Part shown: in pieces, positions 12,811 to 19,482 of the stretch | Numbering within the stretch: the stretch's first letter is position 1 | Layout: every line of letters starts with the position of its first letter | From: a virus | IMG/VR virus record: IMGVR_UViG_3300044776_000102 | Coordinates: 1 to 21,315 of that record | Direction: 5' to 3' (one strand) | DNA: 21,315 nucleotides | Notes under the pieces: generated by a model | Database searches by the model: none | What the model was told of the DNA's origin: nothing | The model's input: only the letters and a program-made list of their open reading frames with translations | Made by a program: the position numbers and the translations under genes

Positions 12811-13667
12811 CCATTCAGGAGATATTGACGGAGCATCGCATTGAGTTTTTGGAATCGGGTCACCATCATTGTAGGGTGGGATGGCTGCAACTTAAAGTCT
12901 GCCCCTTCTGTGAGTCGGACAGCTATCACTTGGGCTGGAACTTAGCCAGCAATTATGCGAGCTGCTGGCGCTGCGGACACCACCCTTCCTACAAGCTGCT
13001 GGAAGCCCTAGGGGTCTCTAAAGGGGCCCGGGCCCTGCTGGACGGCGCGGAGCCGGGCCCGGTCCAGCGCGAAGTCCCGGGCAAGCTTCAGCTCCCCGCC
13101 GGCCTAGGGCCGCTTCAGGCTCCCCACCGCCGTTACTTGCGGGAGCGGGGCTTTGCTCCTTGTGAGATTGTCCGGCGCTGGGGAGTGCGAGGCTTAGCGA
13201 TTGCGGGCCGGCTGAGCTGGCGTCTCTTCATTCCCATTTACCAGCGGACCGTGCAAGTGAGCTGGACCACACGCGCCATCGGCGACGTGCAGCCGCGCTA
13301 CGTTTCCGCGGGAGCGGACCAGGAATCCTTCCCGCACAAGCGCCTCGTTTACGGGCTGGACTTCTGCGCCACGTCCGTTGTGGCTGTCGAAGGTCCGCTG
13401 GACGCTTGGGCAATCGGTCCCGGAGCGGGAGCGCTGTTCGGGACCACGTTCCTTGCAGCCCAGGTTTTGCTGCTTGCTAAATATCCCCGCCGCTTCGTGT
13501 GCTTAGACTCCTCCCCGGAGGCGCAAGTCCGGGCCCGGGCTTTAGTGGACCAGCTGGCTGTCTTCCCGGGCACGACTCAAAACATTGTGCTGGATAGCAA
13601 GGATCCCGCGGACGCAAGTCCGCGGGAGTTAAAGCTACTGCGCAAAGCAACGGGGCTGGCTGATTAA
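12807..13667 (+). CDS. Phage DNA primase (zinc ribbon plus TOPRIM)
   Basis: 286 residues from the ATG at 12807, supported by GGAAGG five bases upstream and the ATGA overlap with the shifted frame before it. A zinc ribbon lies at 32-56 (CPFC...CWRC), as in DnaG-type and T7 gp4-type primases. After a linker rich in Pro and Gly, a middle domain contains RRYLRERGF and RLFIPIY. A TOPRIM-like part begins VVAVEGPLDAWAIGP at about 190, with the catalytic Glu, and is followed by VCLDSSPEAQ near 231. The DxD of classic TOPRIM is reduced (LDSSPEA), which is common in phage forms. No helicase domain is fused; that is supplied at 19479-20852. It makes RNA primers for lagging-strand synthesis. Confidence 0.87.
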   Translation: MTIQEILTEHRIEFLESGHHHCRVGWLQLKVCPFCESDSYHLGWNLASNYASCWRCGHHPSYKLLEALGVSKGARALLDGAEPGPVQREVPGKLQLPAGLGPLQAPHRRYLRERGFAPCEIVRRWGVRGLAIAGRLSWRLFIPIYQRTVQVSWTTRAIGDVQPRYVSAGADQESFPHKRLVYGLDFCATSVVAVEGPLDAWAIGPGAGALFGTTFLAAQVLLLAKYPRRFVCLDSSPEAQVRARALVDQLAVFPGTTQNIVLDSKDPADASPRELKLLRKATGLAD

Positions 13668-13786
13668 AAGTGGACACGGGAGGACGGACAGTGTCTCAAA
13701 ACAAAGCGCTTTAAGTTTGAGCTATATAGTATTTACAGGGCTTTATTAAATAATCAGCTGGGTCCCGCAACTGCTATAGGGTGGGT
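13668..13786 (+). promoter_or_regulatory. Intergenic region with operator half-site and weak -10
   Basis: It contains AAGTGGACA just after the primase stop, also found just after the SNF2 stop at 12054, and CAGTGTC at 13689-13695. A TATAGT -10-like hexamer lies at 13725, but no acceptable -35 box is found sixteen to eighteen bases before it. It may be a repressed or activator-dependent promoter for the gene at 13787. Confidence 0.3.
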
Positions 13787-13981
13787 ATGGACGTAATTAA
13801 AAAGACTTTCAAAGATAAAAAGACCCAGATTCCGGAAGGGTTTCGCTTGCTCAGCAAAGGGGAAGCAATACAACCGGGGGACTTCGTTACCACATCCGTG
13901 CGCGATTATTGGCAAGAAGTAAGTGGGAGCAACGTGCAGCCTTCCGCGGTTAAATATCACATCCGCCGCTTAGCTAACTAA
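13787..13981 (+). CDS. Hypothetical 64-residue protein
   Basis: It starts at the ATG at 13787, with AGGGTGGGT directly upstream; a GTG two codons earlier is less likely. The core IPEGFRLLSKGEAIQPGDF, then YWQEVSG and IRRL at the end, resembles a widespread type of small phage protein in which a GYRLL-x-x-GE-x-I-x-x-GD motif is followed by a Trp and a terminal Tyr/Arg pair. None of these has a known function that I can name. The N-terminus is Lys-rich. It follows the intergenic region after the primase and precedes a leader copy. Confidence 0.6.
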   Translation: MDVIKKTFKDKKTQIPEGFRLLSKGEAIQPGDFVTTSVRDYWQEVSGSNVQPSAVKYHIRRLAN

Positions 13982-13983
13982 AC

Positions 13984-14011
13984 GGGCACAACACTCGCTT
14001 ATATAAATCAT
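13984..14011 (+). promoter_or_regulatory. GGGCACAACAC leader lacking the hairpin
   Basis: GGGCACAACACT is joined directly to CGCTTATATAAATCAT before the ATG at 14012. Compared with the leaders at 9190 and 9470 this is the same element with the hairpin core between ACT and CGCTTAT missing. The AAATCATATGCAAA junction with the start codon matches the one at 9215-9228, so the leaders look copied from one another. Confidence 0.55.
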
Positions 14012-14323
14012 ATGCAAATCAAAATACAACTCGGATCCTTTGAAACGGAACTCGTGCTGGCGCTCACAGACGCGCCCGCTACTTACGATGGGTTCCAAAC
14101 CTTCACCCTCCAACAGTTCGACTACCCGCTGGGCGGGACTAAGAACAACGCCCGGCTGGTAGCTATGCGGAGCGAACATGCAACGTGGCAATTGGGGCGC
14201 TATCACAGCGGGTGGAACGTCACACTTAACGAAGAGAATTTCGATAAGGAGTTCAGCCACTTTACGGAGCGGGAGCTCATTGACATGCTGTGGCTCCGCA
14301 TCACCGGATTGGAGGGCAAGTGA
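14012..14323 (+). CDS. Hypothetical 103-residue protein
   Basis: No family recognised. It opens MQIKIQLGSFETELVLAL, a beta-rich start, and has a middle block NNARLVAMRSEHATWQLGRY with a helix-rich, acidic end (NFDKEFSHFTERELIDMLWL). It is probably a small globular alpha-beta protein with no membrane segment. The start is fixed by the leader element that ends at the ATG. The stop overlaps the GTG start of the next gene (GTGA), so the pair is likely co-translated. Confidence 0.6.
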   Translation: MQIKIQLGSFETELVLALTDAPATYDGFQTFTLQQFDYPLGGTKNNARLVAMRSEHATWQLGRYHSGWNVTLNEENFDKEFSHFTERELIDMLWLRITGLEGK

Positions 14324-14553
14324 GCTCGAGCAACGCAAAGTTTCAAATCCTCATTTGGGATTGGAAGGAAGAGATGGACGTGGAAGCGCTGGACAAGCTG
14401 ATAGCCCAGTTCAAAAAGCCGCGGGTGCGGAGCGTGGAGGATACGGGCGGGGACTCTGTGGCCCTCGTAGTGACGGAGCGCAGTGACTCCCGCCCGGCGC
14501 AGATGTTGTGGGACTTGGAAATGGAGGAGCTTGAGAAAGAGTGTGGGGAATAA
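14320..14553 (+). CDS. Hypothetical 77-residue acidic protein, GTG start
   Basis: The GTG at 14320 overlaps the previous stop (GTGA) and has GGAGGG just upstream; an ATG at 14374 preceded by GGAAGGAAGAG would give a 59-residue form. The protein is acidic with helices at its two ends (EEMDVEALDKLIAQFKK and LWDLEMEELEKECGE) and a variable middle. No family is recognised. It is followed by a leader with GGGCACAAAC before the DUF932 gene. Confidence 0.55.
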   Translation: MSSSNAKFQILIWDWKEEMDVEALDKLIAQFKKPRVRSVEDTGGDSVALVVTERSDSRPAQMLWDLEMEELEKECGE

Positions 14554-14595
14554 ATCAATTTCACAGGGCACAAACGAAATAAGATAATAAGGTAT

Positions 14596-15492
14596 ATGAA
14601 ATCAATAATTCAATCACAAGGAGCGAAGGCGCTGCCCACCCTGGAAGCAACGCTGGAGGCTGCGGGTCTTAACTGGAAAGTGCTAACCGACGACGTGGCG
14701 GGAGTGGGATCTGGAATCGTGATGCCGCGGACCAAGCTGCTCTATCGCAGCGACACCCGGCGGGCGCTGGGCGTGGTGGGGATCGATTACGAGCCCTCGG
14801 ACCCTCACACGTTCCTGTCCCGCCAGTTTGAAATGGCGGCAGCAATGGGCGGGAGCGTGGCGCAAGCCGGGTTCTGCGAAGTGAAATCCAAAGCTTTCTG
14901 CTTCGTGCGGCTGGGCGAAGAATGGAAGCTGCCCAAGTCCTCCCTGAAGAAGGGCGATCCCGTGCAAACCTACCTCTACTCCACAGACGGTTGGGATGGA
15001 GGCACGCCTTCGCGGAGCCGGCTTTACGTGGAGCGGCTGCGCTGTCTCAACGGGATGACGAGCACGGAAGTCCACAGCCACTATTGGGTCTCGCACGGCA
15101 AGGGCAAAGAGACCCGCGAGCTGCCCCGCTGGGAAGAGTTCCAGGAAGGAGTTACAGTCCAAATCAAAGGGATCCAGGCGCAGTTCATCGCGCTCGCGGA
15201 CGCGACAATGACCGAGTTCGAAATGCTAGCCTTCCTGGAGAACTTGCTCCCGGGGGAGTCCACCCGCACAGAAAACCGCCGGGCTGCGCTGTTCAAACTG
15301 TTCAGCAAGGAAGAGACGGGGAACCTAGGCCAAACCCGCTGGGACGCCTACAACGCCGTTACGGAATACGTCACGCACGAGCGCGGCCACAAAGAGATGG
15401 GCGCAACGTCCTCCGCGGAGGAGAACCGTTTCTACAGCGTGCTCGAGAAGGACACGTTGCGGGCGCAAGCAATGAAGCTGCTCCTCAACTAA
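14596..15492 (+). CDS. DUF932 family protein
   Basis: 298 residues. The middle and end match the DUF932 (TIGR03299-like) family of phage and plasmid proteins: RLRCLNGMTSTEVHSHYWVSH near 148-168, then NRRAALFKLF and the WDAYNAVTEYVTHERGH and ENRFYSVLEKDTLRAQAM segments at the C-terminus. The family has no agreed function. Members commonly sit near replication or recombination genes and are abundant in large plasmids. No catalytic triad or nucleotide-binding loop is visible. The start lies after an AT-rich leader carrying GGGCACAAAC. The gene is followed within 20 bases by a strong terminator, so it ends a transcript. Confidence 0.85.
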   Translation: MKSIIQSQGAKALPTLEATLEAAGLNWKVLTDDVAGVGSGIVMPRTKLLYRSDTRRALGVVGIDYEPSDPHTFLSRQFEMAAAMGGSVAQAGFCEVKSKAFCFVRLGEEWKLPKSSLKKGDPVQTYLYSTDGWDGGTPSRSRLYVERLRCLNGMTSTEVHSHYWVSHGKGKETRELPRWEEFQEGVTVQIKGIQAQFIALADATMTEFEMLAFLENLLPGESTRTENRRAALFKLFSKEETGNLGQTRWDAYNAVTEYVTHERGHKEMGATSSAEENRFYSVLEKDTLRAQAMKLLLN

Positions 15493-15511
15493 ACGTCCCG
15501 CGGGAGTAAAC

Positions 15512-15540
15512 GCCCGGCCTAACCCGCCGGGCTTTCTTCT
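15512..15540 (+). terminator. Rho-independent terminator after the DUF932 gene
   Basis: GCCCGGC, seven-base loop CTAACCC, GCCGGGC, then TTTCTTCT. The stem is perfect and GC-rich with a T-rich tail. A small palindrome TCCCGCGGGA lies just before it. The 12-mer AACCCGCCGGGC is repeated at 17403 inside another hairpin. Confidence 0.85.
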
Positions 15541-15578
15541 GTCCAAATCCCCCCGGACCGATTCCTAAAAATAAACAC

Positions 15579-15606
15579 TTGCGGACTGATAAAGCTCGTG
15601 TATATT
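15579..15606 (+). promoter_or_regulatory. Sigma70-type promoter P3
   Basis: TTGCGG, sixteen bases, TATATT, with ACAC before it. The stretch from AAATAAACACTTGCG through GATAAAGCTCGTGTATA is nearly the same as at P1, including the spacer, which is more than sigma70 recognition needs and suggests a shared regulator or recent duplication. It lies directly after the terminator and starts the next transcript. Confidence 0.78.
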
Positions 15607-15655
15607 AGCAAACACAAGGGAGGCACGGCGGGCCGGTCCGCTGCTTATAGCAAGT

Positions 15656-15835
15656 ATGAACAAAACCGAACTAAAGCAACTGATCGACACTGCGGATTTG
15701 AATAACCCCGACACGGCGGCACGCGAAGCAGCGGAGCGGGAGCTGGTCCGCATCGGCGCAGTCAACGCGGACGGGGAGTTTATCAGCCCCAACCCAAACG
15801 CGGGGTTTGACGAAGTATTTGACCTCTACGCCTAA
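15656..15835 (+). CDS. Hypothetical 59-residue acidic protein
   Basis: A short gene from the ATG at 15656 to the TAA at 15833. It begins MNKTELKQLIDTADLNNPDT, continues with a helix AAREAAERELVRIGAVN and ends in GFDEVFDLYA. It is acidic and probably helical in its first half. It lies first after promoter P3, with a leader that contains GGGAGGCAC and a hairpin-like GCGG-GCCGGT-CCGC followed by GCTTAT, the same layout as at 9190. The codon use and the start context match its neighbours, which supports it as a real gene. Function unknown. Confidence 0.6.
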   Translation: MNKTELKQLIDTADLNNPDTAAREAAERELVRIGAVNADGEFISPNPNAGFDEVFDLYA

Positions 15836-15889
15836 ACAACGGGCACAACACAAGCTAACTAATTTATCACAGGGCACCCAATTCAAATT

Positions 15890-16582
15890 ATGAAAACCGA
15901 AAAAACGACAGTGCAGTGCAAAGAGTTTAACGCAGCCAACGCGGCCTACATCGCCTCCGGGCTAGTGGAGGCAGTGGAGCCCAACGACACCATGCTTCTG
16001 CTCGAAAAGCAAACCGCGGATCGGGCTAAAGCCCAGTTCGTGGAAGCGGAGTCTAAGCAAGCCGTCCTTAAGCAGTTGGATCCCAACGCTACGAACGACA
16101 AGGCGCTGGGTGTTTACGTGCGGCTGGAGAAGACGGGCGGCCACTACGGGAACAGTTGCACGGGCTGGAAGATGATTATCGGCGGCGGGGACAACAAAAC
16201 CTGGCTCAAAATCGGCAACGGCCGGACGCTCGGGCTGGACGCGAAGCAGAAGGCCAAGGCGCTGGAAAAGCTCGCGGCTGTGCTGGAAGTGCAGGACGCC
16301 CGCAACGTCCAGGCACAAGCCGCTCGAACGGTGGCCAACCGCTATTACGAGTTCGTGCGGGTCCCACGCAACAAGGAGCTCGTGCGGGGCATCACCGGCC
16401 AAAGCTACGTGCCCGAAGTCAACACCCTAACGGGTTTCCGGGTGGAAGCGGACGGCCGGCTTAGTTGCAACGGGGAGACTTTCACCGTGGCGCAGTGGGA
16501 GCAGGTTGTGGCGCTCCGCGCCTCCCACGCCCGCGAAGTGCGGTTGCTGAAGGACAGCTTTAAGCCTGCTGCACCCCTTTGA
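15890..16582 (+). CDS. Hypothetical 230-residue protein
   Basis: No family recognised with confidence. The first 30 residues include an AANAAYIASGLVE helix. A central segment, GHYGNSCTGWKMIIGGGDNKTW, has a Gly-rich turn that is not a Walker A. Residues about 118-150 form a long helix (KQKAKALEKLAAVLEVQDARN) and the end contains FRVEADGRLSCNGETFTVAQW. It appears soluble and is the second gene of the P3 transcript. The 54 bases before it hold two copies of the GGGCAC motif (15841 and 15872). No function is proposed. Confidence 0.65.
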   Translation: MKTEKTTVQCKEFNAANAAYIASGLVEAVEPNDTMLLLEKQTADRAKAQFVEAESKQAVLKQLDPNATNDKALGVYVRLEKTGGHYGNSCTGWKMIIGGGDNKTWLKIGNGRTLGLDAKQKAKALEKLAAVLEVQDARNVQAQAARTVANRYYEFVRVPRNKELVRGITGQSYVPEVNTLTGFRVEADGRLSCNGETFTVAQWEQVVALRASHAREVRLLKDSFKPAAPL

Positions 16583-16618
16583 TTTAACTTTCACACAGGG
16601 CGCAACTTGATAATAGAA

Positions 16619-17374
16619 ATGAACATGAACAAGCAAGTAGATCCCGCAGTATTGGAACGGCTCCGCAAGATTCTCGCGCTCGCTAACTGCGACGCGGCGA
16701 CGCAGGGCGAAGTGGAGTCCGCGCTCGCCCGGGCCAAAGAGCTAGCGACAAAGCACAACCTGGAACTCTCCACGCTGGACCTCAGCACGCCGGAGAAGGC
16801 TAAGGGCGCTATCGACATCGAACACACCCACACGCAACTGCGGACCAAGTATGAGCAAATATATCACCGCTACATTTACAACGTAATCAACAAAGTGTTC
16901 GGGGTTGCAATCATCCGCTCCATGCACCGCTCCCACGGAGTGGCTGCGGGCAACGTCGTGGTCGGCCAGCTGCATATGATTGGGGATCCGTTCGACGTCG
17001 CGATTGCCAAAGCGGTGTTCCCTTGGCTGGAGGACGTGTTTGCGAAGACATATCAACGCTTCGTAAACGAGGGCAAGCTCACTCGGGCCCACGCGGACAA
17101 GCACGGCTGTTACCAGGGGATTGCGATGGGGATCCAAGAAATGAATCGGCGGGAGGAGGCAAAGGTGGCCAACCCGAATGCCTACGCCTTAGTGGTGCGC
17201 AGCAAGGACGCGCTCATCGCCGCGCGGACTGCGGAAATCTTCCCGCATATGAACAGGGAAAAGTCCCGGCCCGTGCTCCGCAGCAACCTCGCCCGCGAGC
17301 TCGGCTATCAGGAGGGCAGCAAGATTAACCTCAAGCAAGTAGGCAGCGCTAAAGCTGCGGGAGCAATCGCGTGA
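16619..17374 (+). CDS. DUF2786-containing protein
   Basis: 251 residues from the ATG at 16619; a second ATG two codons on is also possible. Residues 11-50 (VLERLRKILALANCDAAT, then EVESALARAKELATKHNLEL) match DUF2786, a short helical domain seen in many phage and bacterial proteins. The remainder fits the DUF7168-like companion region: YNVINKVFGV, a long helix AIAKAVFPWLEDVF, and MGIQEMNRREE before an Asn-Ala segment. The family is often annotated hypothetical; no catalytic residues are known to me. The 5' leader has GGGCGCAAC. The stop overlaps a GTG that might start the next frame. Confidence 0.78.
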   Translation: MNMNKQVDPAVLERLRKILALANCDAATQGEVESALARAKELATKHNLELSTLDLSTPEKAKGAIDIEHTHTQLRTKYEQIYHRYIYNVINKVFGVAIIRSMHRSHGVAAGNVVVGQLHMIGDPFDVAIAKAVFPWLEDVFAKTYQRFVNEGKLTRAHADKHGCYQGIAMGIQEMNRREEAKVANPNAYALVVRSKDALIAARTAEIFPHMNREKSRPVLRSNLARELGYQEGSKINLKQVGSAKAAGAIA

Positions 17375-17392
17375 GCGAGTTTATTTACCGGA

Positions 17393-17413
17393 CCCGGCGC
17401 TCAACCCGCCGGG
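17393..17413 (+). repeat. Seven-base-pair hairpin in a possible leader
   Basis: CCCGGCG, loop CTCAACC, CGCCGGG. It shares the 12-mer AACCCGCCGGGC (17403-17414) with the terminator at 15512 but has no T-run. If the next gene starts at 17446 the hairpin lies in its leader; if it starts at 17371 the hairpin is coding. Confidence 0.5.
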
Positions 17414-17445
17414 CCGCACTCAACGCACAAGTAGTCGAAATCTAT

Positions 17446-17649
17446 ATGAAACGGAAACAAGAAAAACCATTCCAAACAACCATCACGGACAAGGACAAGG
17501 CGGCGCTGGAGAAGCTGGCCGCGGAGGACGGGGTGCAGCGGGGGATCTTCTTCAGCACGTCCGGGCGCAAGTATTCGGAGCGGGTGAGCTCCACGTCCTC
17601 GACTAACTGGCTTTTCAAAACCACCGCGGGCAAGCCCTTCATTTGGTAA
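17446..17649 (+). CDS. Hypothetical 67-residue Lys-rich protein
   Basis: The ATG at 17446 is preferred because its first codons are A-rich (MKRKQEKPFQ), as at every leader-driven gene in the window, and because the stretch before it is GC-rich and carries a hairpin. A GTG at 17371 overlapping the previous stop (GTGA) would give 92 residues, and coupling of that kind is also common here, so the start is uncertain. The protein has a helix DKDKAALEKLAAEDGVQ and a basic, Ser-rich second half (GRKYSERVSSTSSTNW). No family is recognised. It is followed three bases later by the next gene. Confidence 0.55.
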   Translation: MKRKQEKPFQTTITDKDKAALEKLAAEDGVQRGIFFSTSGRKYSERVSSTSSTNWLFKTTAGKPFIW

Positions 17650-17652
17650 GCT

Positions 17653-18054
17653 ATGAAACTCCGCCCTTTACTTAACACGTTCCGCAAGGACGACTATGAC
17701 TTCTGCCTGCTGTCCCGCTCCGGGGAAGTGGGCAAGCCCTCGGTCGCCCTCTATCAAAAGATCAATCCCCTGCACGTGCAGCTCTACCTTACGGAGCAGC
17801 GCACCCATCTAGCGGACCACTTCGAAGTGATACTGGTGCAGCAAGCCCGGGAGACTTACTGGGAGCACAGCGGGGTGACGACGCCCGCCCGCGAGCTGCC
17901 TCCCTCCGCGGAGTCCTGGGGCAAGCAAGGCTGGAGCTTTACGACCCGGGAGGCTGCGGAGTGGAAGTTCGACCAGCTGGCCGAAGGACTGGAGGACGCA
18001 CCCAAAAAGGCTGTAAAGATGCGCAAAAAGGGGAAGGTGTCCTTTGGAGGATAA
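17653..18054 (+). CDS. Hypothetical 133-residue protein
   Basis: No family recognised. A first region (MKLRPLLNTFRKDDYDFCLL and VALYQKINPLHVQLYLTEQ) is beta-rich; the C-terminal third is Lys-rich (DAPKKAVKMRKKGKVSFGG) and could bind nucleic acid. There is no Shine-Dalgarno sequence, and the ATG is three bases after the previous stop, so coupling is likely. It is the last gene before a strong terminator and therefore closes the transcript begun at P3. Confidence 0.6.
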   Translation: MKLRPLLNTFRKDDYDFCLLSRSGEVGKPSVALYQKINPLHVQLYLTEQRTHLADHFEVILVQQARETYWEHSGVTTPARELPPSAESWGKQGWSFTTREAAEWKFDQLAEGLEDAPKKAVKMRKKGKVSFGG

Positions 18055-18067
18055 CCTTTAGCCTAGG

Positions 18068-18106
18068 ACGTGTTGGGGAGTGCAGCCGCTACCCCAACAC
18101 GTTTTT
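18068..18106 (+). terminator. Strong rho-independent terminator
   Basis: ACGTGTTGGGG and CCCCAACACGT form a perfect eleven-base stem around a thirteen-base loop, followed by TTTTT. It lies fourteen bases after the gene at 17653 and separates the P3 transcript from the replication initiator and helicase genes. Confidence 0.9.
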
Positions 18107-18151
18107 GGCTTTCTAAGTGCTCCCTAGGAACACGGCCGCAACAACAAACCT

Positions 18152-18352
18152 ATGCCTCGCAAGCTTAATCCTGACAGTGCGGCGGGGAGGATCCGGCGCT
18201 TGCTGGAGTCCTGCCCCACCCTAACCAACGCTGGGCTTTACACTGCGCTAAAGCCCAGCTTCGGCAACGTCAACCCGCGCTGGCTCCGCGGACGGATCAA
18301 TGATATGCGGGGCGTGCTGAAGCGGGAGCTGGCCAGGAAGGCAGGGAGATAA
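18152..18352 (+). CDS. Hypothetical 66-residue basic protein
   Basis: A short, strongly basic protein, MPRKLNPDSAAGRIRRLLESC, then PTLTNAGLYTALKPSFG and INDMRGVLKRELARKAGR. Its layout of three helices with a TNAGLYTAL turn could be a winged-helix or homeodomain-like DNA-binding fold, but this is only a likeness. It lies alone between two hairpins: the terminator at 18068 and the inverted repeat at 18404. No clear promoter was seen before it. It might be a small regulator. Confidence 0.5.
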   Translation: MPRKLNPDSAAGRIRRLLESCPTLTNAGLYTALKPSFGNVNPRWLRGRINDMRGVLKRELARKAGR

Positions 18353-18403
18353 TAGAGTGTTGACGGGCCGTGGAAAGCCTGAGTGTGTAGGTTTGCCTGT
18401 AAT

Positions 18404-18469
18404 AAAAACCGTCGTTCTGGATAGGCGCAACAGGCCGCCGAATTTCCACTTTCCGGAACGACGGTTTTT
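18404..18469. terminator. Perfect 14-base inverted repeat with a 38-base loop
   Basis: AAAAACCGTCGTTC at 18404-18417 is the exact complement of GAACGACGGTTTTT at 18456-18469. The A-run and T-run make it look like a bidirectional terminator, but the 38-base loop is far longer than usual. It lies in the 132-base gap between the genes at 18152 and 18485, where nothing else is clear, and ends only fifteen bases before the next ATG. Confidence 0.6.
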
Positions 18470-18484
18470 CTTTTGGAGAAAGCT

Positions 18485-18715
18485 ATGAAACAGAGTCCCG
18501 TTGGAAGAGAAAAAGTAGTGGACCGAGCAATCAAGTTTGGTAGGGCTCTAAGCCATACCATGTTCGACTTGCTGGATGCGGAGGAGCTGAGTGAGATGTT
18601 TGAATACTACTTGGAGCATAAGGAAGTGATAGACGCTGCGGCGAACTTGGAGGACGCGGATGATTGGATGCACCCTATGGACAGGAAGAAAAGGAAGGCG
18701 GAGGACGTGGAATGA
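18485..18715 (+). CDS. Hypothetical 76-residue acidic protein
   Basis: It starts at the ATG at 18485, with GGAG six bases upstream, one of the few standard ribosome binding sites on this strand. The protein is helical: a basic first part (KVVDRAIKFGRALSH), an acidic middle (FDLLDAEELSEMFEYYLEHK) and a charged end. No family is recognised. Its stop overlaps the start of the replication initiator-like gene (ATGA), which suggests the two are made together and may interact during replication initiation. Confidence 0.6.
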   Translation: MKQSPVGREKVVDRAIKFGRALSHTMFDLLDAEELSEMFEYYLEHKEVIDAAANLEDADDWMHPMDRKKRKAEDVE

Positions 18716-19482
18716 ACTGGTATGACTTGCTGGATTCGATTTCGTTTTGTCCGATCTTTGTGGACTGGACGGGGAGCGTGAACGCTGCGCTCATTCTCTC
18801 CCAACTGATCTACTGGAGCAAGCGCACCACAAACCCAGAGGGTTGGGTCTATAAGACTGCGGCTCAGTGGGAGCAGGAAACCCGGCTAACCAAGCGGGAG
18901 CAAATGAGGGCCCGAGGGAGACTGCGGGAGTGCGGGCTGGTGGAGGAGAAAGTAAAGAAAGCCAACGGCAGTCCTACTGTTCACTTCCGGATAGTGGAGG
19001 AGCGGTTGAGAGCGCTGGTCTCCGAAGCTGCTGGCAATAGTGACCGTCGGTCACTATCAGCTAAAGTGACCAAAGGTAACGAACCCGCTTTACTACGTAA
19101 AGCTAAACATAAACTACAAACACGCCGCAACGGCGCTGCGCCACCGTTGACGGAGTGGGAGGAGTTAATTGTGTTCTGCGCCAATCAACTTGATAAATTC
19201 CTCCGCACCAAAAGGGATCTAAACGGCCAGCAAGTCCCATTGCCTACGTGGGTGAAGCAGCTCAGGTGGTTACTTAGGGACAAGCTGGAGGGAGATGCCC
19301 ATAGACTCAAACGTGTCGTCCGCGGCTACATTAAAAACTCCTACGAGAAGAAGCCCACCATCGACAACGCTTTCCAGTTCAAAGATAAGTTTTTTCGAAT
19401 AGAGGACTGGCTGAATAGATACGAGCCTCCTCCGGCTCCCCAGACCATAGAGCGTGTGACGGTCCGGAGGGTAGAGTTATGA
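18712..19482 (+). CDS. Winged-helix replication initiator-like protein
   Basis: 256 residues from the ATG at 18712, which overlaps the previous stop. Residues 14-100 have the winged-helix pattern of phage replication proteins: DWTGSVNAALILSQLIYW, then GWVYKTAAQWEQET, LTKREQMRARGRLRECGLVE and a wing ending in VHFRIVEERL. A middle linker (about 105-150) is polar and Lys/Arg-rich. The C-terminal part, with WVKQLRWLLRD and VVRGYIKNSYE, is helical and could bind the helicase. Proteins of this type (O-like or DnaD-like) bind the origin and load the replicative helicase, whose gene follows with an ATGA overlap. No origin repeats are obvious inside the gene. The role is inferred from fold pattern and context. 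Confidence 0.72.
   Translation: MNWYDLLDSISFCPIFVDWTGSVNAALILSQLIYWSKRTTNPEGWVYKTAAQWEQETRLTKREQMRARGRLRECGLVEEKVKKANGSPTVHFRIVEERLRALVSEAAGNSDRRSLSAKVTKGNEPALLRKAKHKLQTRRNGAAPPLTEWEELIVFCANQLDKFLRTKRDLNGQQVPLPTWVKQLRWLLRDKLEGDAHRLKRVVRGYIKNSYEKKPTIDNAFQFKDKFFRIEDWLNRYEPPPAPQTIERVTVRRVEL

Noticed and set aside
12807-13667. A bifunctional primase-helicase
   Set aside because: There is no Walker A or RecA fold after the TOPRIM region; the helicase is a separate gene at 19479-20852.
9460-15890. CRISPR array from the repeated GGGCACAACAC units
   Set aside because: Copies are hundreds to thousands of bases apart, each before a gene; there are no regular spacers and no cas genes.
18353-18484. A tRNA or tRNA-like gene in the gap
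   Set aside because: No cloverleaf, T-loop GTTCGA or CCA end could be traced; the inverted repeat alone explains the structure.
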